Below, piece after piece: positions 47,775 through 57,376 of a stretch of 64,000 bases of DNA. The notes beneath the pieces are model-generated. The model worked only from the letters and a program-made list of their open reading frames with translations, was not told where the DNA came from and did not search any database. Numbering within the stretch: the first letter of the stretch is position 1; each line of letters opens with the position of its first letter. A program made the translations under genes and the position numbers. This DNA is from Moniliella sp. 'wahieum' (taxonomy: Eukaryota; Basidiomycota; Moniliellomycetes; Moniliellales; Moniliellaceae). Location of the stretch: positions 310,001 through 374,000 of the forward strand of contig RSEE01000055.1 of assembly GCA_003971905.1 (NCBI GenBank), read 5' to 3'.

Positions 47775-48186
47775 CTATAAAACTTGCCTGATCTTAGGTC
47801 CAATTGTGATGGCCCAAGCCGCCCACGAATCAGTAGATCCTTTTCCTCTACACCCCTTTTCAGTAGGCGATGAACTCCACTCTAGAAGAACCACCTTCCG
47901 ATCAGCTCGCTTGCCCTCTCACTGGCCTATCGGAGCCCCCCGCTTTCTCGTCCGGCTCCTAATGCGCAACCTCTTTACGGACTCTACCTGGCTCTCATCT
48001 GCCCGACGACTCGCGACCCTCCTACGTTCACACCAGTGTTCCTTGGACAATGGATCTGAAATGTGTTCAGTCCTCCGTGAGTCTTGTCTCCGATACCAGG
48101 CAGGGAAGGTATCCGCCTCGGAAGCCAGCAACCCCGTTACAACTGCCTTTGAAGTTATGCTCGCCTGTCCTCCCGCCATCTCATGA
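47775..48186 (+). CDS. possible small gene of unknown function (TATA at 47775-47782; ATG 47809)
   Basis: CTATAAAA is followed 34 bp later by ATG GCC CAA at 47809 and an open frame of 125 codons (MAQAAHESVDPFPLHPFSVG..). A long CT-rich tract precedes the TATA box. No domain, signal peptide or membrane segment is recognisable, and the frame contains a fair acceptor-like TTTTCAG, so introns may be hidden. The short leader and lack of homology keep confidence low. Confidence 0.3.
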
Positions 48187-48614
48187 TCCTGACGGTAATG
48201 GGCCCTGTTTCCTCTCACAATCTCAGTACTCATTTCATCGACATACACACACCATATCCCGTCGCCGATGCCGCAGCGACAGTGACTATTAAACCAACTT
48301 TTTGCGTTTTGTCGTTCTAGGTCTTGAAATAGCCTGCACCTACAAACTCCTCCTACCAGAGGTTGGAAGTAGACAATGACCCCTCCATGTGCTTGCCCCC
48401 TTCGCATTTTCGCATTGCGCCCCCAAACACCTACACTTCTTCACATGCACTATTATATGGATAGCAGAACGTTGGATGGGCGATTAATGGCAGCTACATT
48501 AATACTTTGCCATGGAGAGGTTAAGGCAATTTTGGCCAGAACGGAAGGGATAGGTACATGGGGGCAGAAAGGGAGGGAGCAGTGTGCCCCTCCATAGTAG
48601 CACAGATCAGGGAA
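48187..48614. other. intergenic, nothing recognised
   Basis: About 430 bp between the possible small gene and the 3' end of RAD23. No element seen. Confidence 0.4.
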
Positions 48615-49928
48615 TCAGGCATGGCGCGTGGCGCGTGGCAGGAGAACGCGGGGGAACGTCCCCGCCCGAAAGCCAAACGGCAACACCACAGTTGCTCCAC
48701 AGTTACTCTCCCCCTCGTCAAAGCAGTAGGACACGGCCAACTCGACGTTTTTCCCACAGACAAAGTACGCTTCAATTGCTTTTTCTTGCGCGATGCCCAT
48801 CGACGTGATGGTTTCAATGTTGGTACGGTCCTCGGGCTCGAGCGAATCAAACGTAGGCAAGTCCATCGATTCCATGCCCTCGGCCTGGAAGCCTTGGAGC
48901 AAACGCAGGACTTCGGCAGGGTTGGAGTGCAGCGCCTGCGCCAGTTGAGGGTTGTGTTCGGCCAAAGCCTGAACCAGCGGTTGCAGTGCCGCGGGGTTCT
49001 CCTCCGCCAACGTCTGCAGTTGCCTCAGCATCACTGGGTCTCCCAGGTCCAGCACTTCTTGGCCCTCCTCATCCACTTCGCCCCCAAACGCACCCCCCTC
49101 ACGACCTTGGGCCGCCTGCGCCGCAGCGGCGTCAAACAAGTTCCCGGGCGTACGTGCTGGTGCAGCAGCAGGAGCCGAGGCAGCAGCACCTGCTCCAGCC
49201 GCCCTAGGAGCGGACGGCGCAGGGGAATCCAGTCCCTGAGGGATGCCCGTCATAAGATATTCAACCGCCCGATCGGGGTTGTTGTACGAAGCACGCAAAG
49301 CCCGTTTGACCTGGTCTCGCGGGAACCCCATCTCAACAATTGGTCCTCGGCCCCGCTCAGCGCGCTGCCCGCCAAAAACTCGTTTGTTCCCCCGGCAACG
49401 GCGGGAGCGGCAGGTGCATCGGTCGGCGCCGACGCCTCGCTCGACGGAGGAGGGGCAGCAGCAGCGGCAGAAGCAGAAGCAGAAGCAGAGTCCGTTTCCA
49501 TCTGTTCAGGCTCCGATGGCTTAGTCTCGGATCCGGTCGCACCTGCTGGTTCGGACGTCGCAGACTCGGCGGGCTGGGCTTTTTCTTCTGGCGCCGGGGC
49601 AGCAGGGGCTGGCTTGGCAGCCGCCTTGACGGCCTTGGGCTTGGAAACCATCGAGACAATGAAATCCTTTTCGTGGATGTTGCATGCCTCTACGGTTTGC
49701 TCGTTGCTGAGGATCTTGCCAGCAAAAATGATCTTTTGGTTCTCGACGGGGTGGCCCTTGGCTTCGGTAATCTTCTCCTTGACGGTGAGAATCTGACGAG
49801 AAAGGAAGGCGGGTCAGCAGCTGGGAAGCGGGCGGAGGGCGCGGGTGCAAATGCCAACGCACTGTGTCGGAGGGTTCGACATGGACGGTGTAGGTGCCGC
49901 CGGCGAGGGGCTTGACAGTGATCTGCAT
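48615..49928 (-). CDS. RAD23: Rad23 ubiquitin receptor / nucleotide-excision repair protein
   Basis: Shuttles ubiquitinated proteins to the proteasome and stabilises Rad4/XPC. ATG at 49928 starts a ubiquitin-like domain ([20 protein letters not shown]), broken by a 70-nt intron (GTGCGT..CGTCAG, 49793-49862), continuing [20 protein letters not shown] and [14 protein letters not shown]. An Ala/Pro/Ser linker follows, then UBA1 ([32 protein letters not shown]), the XPC-binding domain ([36 protein letters not shown]) and UBA2 ([20 protein letters not shown] then [10 protein letters not shown]). A missing G near 49339 shifts the frame just before UBA1. The true stop may lie slightly upstream of 48615 if another single-base change sits after UBA2. 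The proteasome ATPase RPT6 is in the same window but not adjacent. Confidence 0.93.
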
Positions 49929-50231
49929 GGTGGGAGCCCGCAAGGAGGAGGTGGTGGTGGTTGCTCGACGGGCGCCGCCGCCGCATCCTCGCCCAATTCG
50001 CTTCGATCGGGGAGACCAACGCCTTAAGCTCCAGGCACGCGAAAGCACGCCAGGGCTGACGTAACCCGGGTTCCATTGGCTTCAGCCGAACGTTTGAAAT
50101 CGCACTTTGAACATTGCACACCCTGCCCTGGGCGCTGCGATGCGGCTGCCATGTGAAAGGTTCAGGGGCGGCTTTCAAATTTCAATTTGAAAGTGCAGCA
50201 GGGACGGAATATCAAATTTCATGTTCACCGA

Positions 50232-50988
50232 TCATCCCAGCCGCTGGGGGGGGTACTGCGGAGCTCTCCTCCTCTCTTGAGATCTTGAGACGAGACCTAT
50301 ACCTGCCTGGTAGAACGGCCCGGTGAAAGCAAGCACGCCTACCTCCACCCTGCCAGAGCCATCCGGGAGATCCAGCACGATGCATACTTGGACTATTGGT
50401 GCACATTCAAACCAACGAGAGGCACCACGGGCAAGGGACAAAACCATCAGCCTCTCGATACGAAAAATATATAAGTTGAAGGTTACCCCACGGATGCGAT
50501 GCTACCGGGCACATGCCAACAACGCCAACGCTTCGTCCAGCGGCCACAATGGCTTGGTCTGCTCCGGACAGAGCACATACATGAGGTACTCCATCGCCCA
50601 TGGGAGGGTGGATTTTGCGCACCACATTTAATAGCTCATGAAGCCAAGGATGAGCGAAGCAAATTGCGTATTTTGCGTTCGCAACGTGTACGGCAAGTCA
50701 GACGTATCTTCTCGGCTACTGTCCACCCCCCCGTTTTGCGGTGGGTCAGCTTGTACTGGTATCCACTCCAAAATCGCTGGCGGTACAGCGACGGTGCGGA
50801 CTACTTCCCCTGTGCCCAGTGACGGCCTTGGTCCCGTTCTGAACAAGACGAGTGGCGGCGCTGTCCGCCGCACCGCCTCTGGGTCAGAGAAGCTGGTGCA
50901 CAGAGGATCTGGTGCAATGGTTAATGCGCGCAGGAACGCTCGCTGTTCGTATTCGACCGAGCTCACACTGGGCTATTTGTACCCCCAT
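50232..50988 (-). CDS. possible unrecognised protein-coding gene
   Basis: Three minus-strand frames join end to end with protein-like composition: YEQRAFLRALTIAPDPLCTS, VPPAILEWIPVQADPP, EYLMYVLCPEQTKPLWPLDE, NLYIFRIERLMVLSLARGAS and FECAPIVQVCIVLDLPDGSG. Hydrophobic and charged residues alternate as in a folded domain, and the hand-overs resemble those caused elsewhere by single-base errors. An ATG at 50988 would give the start. I recognise no family; the plus strand also has an ORF here (50638-51018), so the call is tentative. Confidence 0.35.
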
Positions 50989-51641
50989 GGCGCTTTTGGA
51001 CAGCTTGAGTGGGGCTAGGTAGATTACGGGCGCGATGGCCCCGGGCTTGGGTTTGCCGAGGTTAGGGTGTTTGGGGTGCTTGTGGTGCTTGGTGGAATGT
51101 GGGCGTTGTGAGGGGGCAAACCGTGTCTCCCTTCTGATCACACACAGCTTGGCGCGTGGGTGCGTGGATGAGGGGACAATGGCGGTGGCGGTGAAGGCGG
51201 AGACGGAAGGGGAGGGGTAAGTGGACCATGGGCGTGGATAGGATGGATATCAAGAAACGGGAGATGTGCTTGGAACACCGTTTGGCTACTGTGCGGCCAC
51301 ATGGGGGTCCCTAGTGCGGGGCCTTGCAGGTCAGTAAACAGCAGGCAGGTGATTACGTCGTTGATATCAAGCGGCTGTCCACGTGATCCTTCCGTTGCTG
51401 TCCGGCCGAGCGGGGTGCGATGTTCGCGGCACCGTTGGGCCTACAGGGGGAAGAGCAGTGTGAAAGGCGCGACAGAGAGCCGATGGATGGAACGATGGAT
51501 TGATTGTTCATGCGAATCAAGTAGCCCCATCCGGCCCAGGCCTCCCCGGCAGCTGCTCCGGAGCCTGGTGGCCTTACCTAAGATCCCAGCCGGCGCTTCC
51601 GACGGCATGGCAGCCCGAGCAGCTCGAGCGGGATGGCTGGG
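50989..51641. other. intergenic, nothing recognised
   Basis: About 650 bp of GC-rich DNA without supported gene or element. Confidence 0.4.
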
Positions 51642-51700
51642 AGGATGGAGGATGGAGGATGGAGGATGGAGGATGGAGGATGGAGGATGGAGGATGGAGG
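51642..51700. repeat. GGATGGA minisatellite
   Basis: About eight perfect tandem copies of a 7-bp unit GGATGGA, in the intergenic DNA upstream of the magnesium-transporter gene. Confidence 0.9.
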
Positions 51701-52474
51701 AGGTGAGATGGGAGAAGGGAATGGGGACACGCGACTGAGTGTCACACGTGTCACATGTCAGTACTCACTAGCTACGCACCACAGCGCAGCCAGAGCGGAC
51801 TCGGAGCTCGCAGGCCGCAAGCGTGCTCCACCGCACACACTGGCTGTGCAGGCGGGGCGTGCGTGCATGACGTCGGCCAGCAGCACGCAGCGGGTGGGGC
51901 AGTGTGGGGGCTGTGCTGGCGCCTGCTGTGCTGCGTGTGCCTTGCAGCGAGCGCAGCTGTCGGTGTGAAGCAGCCGCCGATGATGCATGATGCATGCATG
52001 AATCGGTGGCCGGCGAGGGCGGCAGGGCGGCCGGGGGGCACTGTCGCTGCGGGTTGCGCTCGCACTGTTTTGCTTTCGCCGTCGGCAGCCCAGGCGGTAC
52101 AAAGCTCACAGGGCTCAAAGGGCGCACATGGCACACGCCGCCACGAGCCACTGCGCCTCGGCCCGAGTTCACGCACCGGTCAGCTGACCAGCCTCCGCTT
52201 GAAACGTCACCCATCCCCATCTGCCCCTGCCAGCCAGCCTGCCAGGCGGGAGGCCCGGCACCCACGGCGGAGCGCTTCGCCTCGTGCTCGTCTGCCGCGC
52301 CTGCTCTCCCACCACTCCCCCCCATGCTCATCCCCGCTGCCACGCCCACCCCCGCGTGGCGCGCCGCGCCAATGCGACCGCCGCCTCGCTTTCCTCGCCT
52401 CCACGCCAGCCAGAGCGCCAGTGCCAGCCGTGCCATCGCCTCCCTCTCCTCCTCGCCGCTTCGGCCACCAGCGC
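51701..52474. promoter_or_regulatory. upstream region of the NIPA-type gene
   Basis: About 770 bp, GC-rich, with long composition-driven ORFs on both strands but no family resemblance. Presumed promoter and 5' leader. Confidence 0.35.
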
Positions 52475-54438
52475 ATGAGCAGCGAAAGCTCCCTTGCCTC
52501 GGGCCAGAAACCCAACCCATCCAGTTTCAAGGTCGTCGGGGTTCTGCTCGCGGTGCTCTCGGGCGTGTTATGGCTCCTCCTTTGTCATCAAGAAGAAGGG
52601 CCTGCTGGCTCCCAGGCAAGTACCACACGTGCCTGGCGAAGGCGTCAAGTACCTTCGCTCTGTACTCTGGGGACCGGGATGACGGTCATGATCCTGGGCG
52701 AGGCATGCAACTTGGTCGCCTACTCGTTGCCGAACCACTCGCCGTCACACCCAGGGTGCGCTCTCGGTCGTCATCTCGGCATCTGTCCCACTTTGTGCTC
52801 AAGGAGCGATTGACGCTCTTTGGGGGCTAGGGTGGCTCTGTGTGGGCTAGGTGCTGCCATCATCGGTCTCAATGGCGGCGAGGGCTCGTCCGGCAACATT
52901 CGGGCGTGTTGAAAAATTGTTTATCGCGCCGGGCTTCCTTGCATGGCTGGGCGTGTGCATTGTGGTGGCGATTGTGCTGGCAGTGTATGCCATGCCCGCT
53001 GGGGCAAAAAGTACATGCTCATCCCCATTTCCATCTGCTCCACCATTGGTGGCTTGAGCGTGACGATGACCTCAGGAGTTGGCGCGTCGATTGTTTTGTC
53101 GATCCGCGAGGGAGAACCAGGTGACGTACTGGTTCTTTTGGCTCTGGTCGTGTTCACGGCCATCACGTTGGTGGGGAGATTCTCTACCTCAACAAAGCGC
53201 TCGAGGTGCACAGTACGGCCATGGTCACGGCCACGTACTACGTTTTGTTACGAGCGAGCTTGGTCAGCACCATTGTGCTCAACAAGGGCATGAACGCCCA
53301 GCCGAGCCAGATTGTCTTCTCGTGCTCGCCTTCATTGTCACGTGCATTGGCATCTGTGTCCTCCAACTCAGCAAGATCGACCCGACCGATTTGGAGAAAG
53401 AGTCTGGGGTGGACCGGAGAGTTCGATGCTGCTCAAGGCGTCCCGTTCCTACGTTCGGCCCTCGGAGAGCGCGGGCGCCGCGAGGCAGAAAAGAGCGAGA
53501 TCGAAGAGGAACTGGGATGGAGACGTTGATGCCCGGGTGGGTATGGGCGTGGTGGGCTCCATCCTTCGTGCCCGTTCTAGCCGCTCTCGTCGGCGGCAAG
53601 CAGACGTGGGGGACGTGACCGACTCGGCGATTGGCCGACCAGCTGTTTTGGTACGGCGAGGAGTACTATGCGCTCCATCCGCAGGGCGACACGACCCGGC
53701 TGCACCTTGGAACCGGGACAGACACGATCCGAATCGTTGCCGGTTGAGACGGAGGATGGGACACGCAAGTACCGGTGTACGATGGGCCGGTCCAGCAGCG
53801 TCCGCTTCCTCCTCCAAGGGCATCCCACTTGGCCTTCGCTCTCCGCCCCCTTCGCGTCGCCAGGCGACTGCGATTTCCTGGGCCGCACCACCAGTCCTCG
53901 CGCGGACGATGAGCGAGCCGGCACGAGAAAATACAGGCGACTCGGCACTGGCACGTTTGCAAGGGATGCGGCTGGAAGGGTACGAGGAGGAAACTGTTCT
54001 GGGCGCTGGGACGCGCACCCTCGTGCCTTTGGCAAGGAAAAAGGTGCGGGCGGGAGGTAGACGAGGAAGAAGAAGAAGACGACGAAGGGGAGGAAGGGCT
54101 ATGTCTCAAGTACGAAGACCCTATGAAGCTCAGTCGCTCTACAGCCACGATCCGTCCCGTACAACGCCTCGCCTGCCGCCGAGGAAAAATACGGAGACGA
54201 CGATCCCTTTTCCGACATGCACGAGCCAAGGGACATTGCGTTGCGCGGCTTGGCTGGCGAACGGCACTTGACCCCGCCACTGACCCAACACGTCTCCATC
54301 CACTCGGTCAGCCTGAGGAAGGATACCTCTCTGCCACCTCCGCACCTCCGCCACGGCGCCTACGACCCCATCACCTGCACCCCCGCCCAACCCGTGATCT
54401 TGATTCCCCTGCTCTCCACACACTCTCCCCGCCGTTAA
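52475..54438 (+). CDS. NIPA-type magnesium transporter (DUF803)
   Basis: Multi-pass membrane protein of the NIPA/DMT superfamily, predicted to move Mg2+. The ATG at 52475 leads to a first helix (VVGVLLAVLSGVLW), then the family marks GSSFVIKKKGLL, GMTVMILGEACNLVAYS, LAVTP, LSHFVLKERLTLFG, GAAIIGLNGGEG, WGKKYMLIP-like KKYMLIPISICSTIGGLSV, and YLNKALEVHSTAMVTATYYV. About nine helices are expected. The hydrophilic tail contains DARVGMGVVGSILRARS, typical of fungal members, then disordered sequence to the stop at 54438 (LLSTHSPRR). Many single-base frame shifts are needed; the set of motifs leaves little doubt about the family. Confidence 0.88.
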
Positions 54439-54849
54439 CTCGTTGCTACGCTACTTTGCACTCGGATGGACATTTCCCCCACCTTTCCTCTCCTGCTGGC
54501 CATTTGCTCCTTGTCATACGATTCGAACGATCTCTTCATTTGACATACCATACACCATACACCATACGCCATGGTCCATGGTCCTTGCTTGATTCATGTC
54601 AATTGGAGTTGTGGTCCGATCAGTAGCACTGGTTGTATTTTCCCGCTCTTTCCTTTGTAATGTTGCAAAGGCACGACGGATTGGGTTGGTTCCAAGCCCA
54701 ATTCCCAATCCCTCGATGTGGAAACATCGAACACGACACGCTGGGTCCAAGGGCAATTAGATAGATGGCTAGCGGTTTGCAAGTCCCCCCGCCCACCAAA
54801 CCACTAAAACCACCAAACCAAACAAACAAAAAAGACAAAAAGAACCGAT
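54439..54849. other. intergenic
   Basis: About 410 bp with a short imperfect CATACACCATACACCATACG repeat at 54547-54568. Nothing else recognised. Confidence 0.4.
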
Positions 54850-54936
54850 TGGACGAATAGGGAATCGAACCCCAGACCTACACAGACACGCACAGAACAT
54901 GCGAAGCGTGCGCTCTACCAACTGAGCTATCCGCCC
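54850..54936 (-). tRNA. tRNA-Ala (anticodon CGC), with irregular insert
   Basis: Minus strand: acceptor GGGCGGA pairs with TTCGTCC (two G-U pairs), D arm GCTC AGTTGGTA GAGC, anticodon stem CACGC/GCGTG with TTCGCA, so anticodon CGC, and T arm TGGGG TTCGATT CCCTA. Between position 37 and the 3' anticodon stem there are 8 bases, compatible with a 7-nt intron. After that stem, 12 bases precede the T arm instead of the usual 5. Either the intron boundaries differ from this fold or a few bases are wrong. Confidence 0.8.
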
Positions 54937-55421
54937 TGACTGCGTTTATTATCTCCTGAGTGCATACTTGGTATGCCTGGGGTTAAGCGTTATGGTTGCA
55001 TGCAGCGTTCACCTCGATTCGAGACTCGCGCTCCGCTCCCCGCTAGCCACTACGATTCAATCATCCTGCCGGATTGCAACCAGTCGAATTGCCAATTTAC
55101 GCTAGCTAGTCGTTTGCTACGTTCGCCTTCCGTCGCTTGTGCACCTAACAGTCAAGAGGGCAAGATCAAATCGATTCGGGCGCATGGCCTGAGAAACAAA
55201 GTAGGACCGATCCCAGAACAAGGCCACCGGCCCCAAGGGCGGGCACAACGGGACAGAACTTGGTAGCAAAGCGAAGCAAAGCAAAGCCAAAGCCGTGGCG
55301 GGCACAGCAACATTTTTGGGGGCACGGTCCACAGGCAACCGAGCCAACAGACACACGAACACAAACACAAACACAACCAAAACCAAAACGAATCAAAATG
55401 CACACAGGCACACAACTCAAC
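54937..55421. other. intergenic, CAAA-rich near 55360-55400
   Basis: About 485 bp including the presumed 3' UTR of the bZIP gene, with short AACACAAACACAAACAC and AACCAAAAC repeats (55355-55395). Confidence 0.4.
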
Positions 55422-56687
55422 TCAGTTGAGCGAGGAGAGGGAGGCCGAGGCCGAGATCGATGCCAGCTCGACCTCCAGCTCCAACTCCATCGCTTCGAGG
55501 CGACGCTTGAGCTGTACATCTTGAGACAAGCGCTCCTTTTCCTGACGCAGTTGCGACATCTCCTCAGCCTTACGAAGACGCGACTGACGCGCGGCCACCG
55601 TGTTCTTGTGCCGCTTGGCGAGCATGGATTTGCACACTCGAGTCCCCTCGTCATCCTCCACCTTGGGCAGCTCACGACGCGAGGTGGCACTCGGGGTACG
55701 GTAGGTGCGCTTCTGCACGGGCGCATCGAGGGGGAGCAGGTCGGACGCCTCGAGCACGACGCTGCGCTTGGTCGGGCCCGTGCTTGAGCATTCCGTCGCC
55801 GGTTGAAAGTGAAGTGCGGGAACGGCCAGATTCACTTGCAGGAGGCAACGCAGAGGCAACCAGTGGCGTTTGACTGGGAGACACCTCACGGGGAGAAATC
55901 GAGCCGGCGCGAGATGGGCGTTGCGCCGGCACCGCCATGGAAAGGCGTCTGCATTTGGGTTTGCTCAAGAGCGCTTGCTTGAGTAAGAATCTGAAGCAGA
56001 GCCGCGGGTGACGCGTCGTCTACCAGACACGGGGGTTCCGGCGCGGCGCAGGGTAAACGCCGCCGAGTTGCGCGGGGGAAAACGCAAGCTCCATTGGAAG
56101 CCCATTGGACGATCCTGACCCGCCGTTGGGGCGGGGAGGGTGTCGACGAGAATGCCCGGGTTGGACTTGAGGTTGCGGGAAAGCAAAGTCTCAAAGTCGG
56201 GCATACCAGTCGAGGCGAGGAAGTCGTCTTCCTCCACCGTGGTGGCATAGCCATCGTCACCCGCATCAACGGCGTCGGAATCCAACAGGCCGGCAAGGCC
56301 AGCCGAGTTGGGACCGAAAAGAGACGCAATATCCACTCCAGCGTCGGTCGGAAACATGGTAGGTTCAATCATAGCTGGAACGACACGGGAAAGTCAGTGT
56401 TGCTCGAGGCGTACGGCAGGCAGCGACATACACATGGTAGAGTTCAAAGAGATCATAAAGGGGTCGGCTTGGGCGGGAAATGCAAAGCGGACGGCAGTCA
56501 AGTGGGCGCGGGGGGCGGACTGCAGGGGAGTGGGGGCACTCAGTGGGTTGGGGGTTGGGAGAGGGAGAAGTCGAGAGGCTCGGAAGACAGGGGAGGCGAG
56601 GTAAGGGCTGCTGGGATCTTCAAGCGCAGGGCTGGCAAGGAGGGGGCATGGTGCCGGGAGGGCCGCAGGGGCGAGGGGAGACAACAT
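55422..56687 (-). CDS. Gcn4/Cpc1-type bZIP transcription activator
   Basis: Predicted activator of amino-acid biosynthesis genes. The C-terminal part reads PLDAPVQKRTYRTPSATSRR, then the basic region KRHKNTVAARQSRLRKAEEM (Gcn4-type NTxAARxSRxRK) and a leucine zipper LRQEKERLSQDVQLKRRLEA. The PLDAPxQxRxYxxPSxTSRK block just before the basic region is a mark of the fungal Cpc1/Gcn4 group. Upstream are an acidic activation-like stretch (DSDAVDAGDDGYATTVEEDD) and a 57-nt intron (GTATGTCG..TTCCAG, 56375-56431) that joins PFMISLNSTM to SMIEPTMF. Exon 1 starts at ATG 56687. Frame changes in the middle fit single-base errors. The 230-nt leader has a TATA box and one short uORF. Confidence 0.85.
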
Positions 56688-56809
56688 GGTGGGAGGGGAG
56701 GGGGTGCAGAGACAACTAGGTTGGTGACAGCACAACTTGGGGAGCCAAATTGTACGTGTGGGCGGATGCAGGGGGATACGCCGGAGTGGTGGTCGGGGGA
56801 CCGGATCGC

Positions 56810-56827
56810 TTAAGCGGAGAACGCCAT
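56810..56827 (-). promoter_or_regulatory. upstream ORF (MAFSA) in the bZIP leader
   Basis: ATG GCG TTC TCC GCT TAA on the minus strand, ending about 122 nt before the main ATG. It is the only ATG I find between the TATA box and the main start. Short uORFs mediate starvation-dependent translation in GCN4 and cpc-1, so a similar control is inferred. Confidence 0.6.
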
Positions 56828-56917
56828 GGGGGGCAGATGCGGGCGGGGGGTCTGGGCTGTTCTGGGGGGGCTGGGGGGGGTGGGGGCGGAAAGGCGGCAG
56901 GCGGCGCGCCCGCTGCC

Positions 56918-56924
56918 TTTTATA
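56918..56924 (-). promoter_or_regulatory. TATA box of the bZIP gene
   Basis: TATAAAA on the minus strand about 230 bp before the main ATG and 90 bp before the uORF, in an otherwise GC-rich promoter. Confidence 0.6.
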
Positions 56925-57376
56925 CCGCCGCCCTTGCACGGCGTTGCGCACGCCACACTGCGCTCATGCCTGCCTGCGCGCGCGCACCCAGGCCGCCTCC
57001 CCCGGCAGACGGGCATGTTGCCGTTTTGCTGCGGCCGGCGCCGTGCTCGCCCACCCCCCCGCCGGTCGGGCTGGGGCACACGGCCAGTGTGCTACGTAAG
57101 CATGCCGAGTCGAGTCATCGAGCCAACTCAGCAAGCCAACTTGAACATTTGCTGGCCTTTCACTTTCACTCTCCCTTGCATGCGGGCGGGATTGAACATT
57201 GAATATTGAACGTTGAACTGCACATTGCCCGCTGGGTGCCGGCGCCACGAGTGCGCTTGCACCGACCCACCCGCCGCTGGGTTCTGGGCAATTTTTTGGT
57301 CTTTTTGGGCACTCTATACCAGCGTGGGAATCCATAGCCAGCGCCGCCGCCTGGGCCTGCGTCTACACTTCCGTCT
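56925..57376. promoter_or_regulatory. divergent promoter region bZIP / RRP6
   Basis: About 450 bp between the bZIP TATA box and the RRP6 start. It contains GAACATTGAATATTGAACGT at 57192-57211. No other element recognised. Confidence 0.4.

Noticed and set aside
50895-50960. A further tRNA (GGTGCAATGGTTAATGCGC looks like a D arm)
   Set aside because: No matching acceptor stem, anticodon arm or TTCGANTCC T loop follows.
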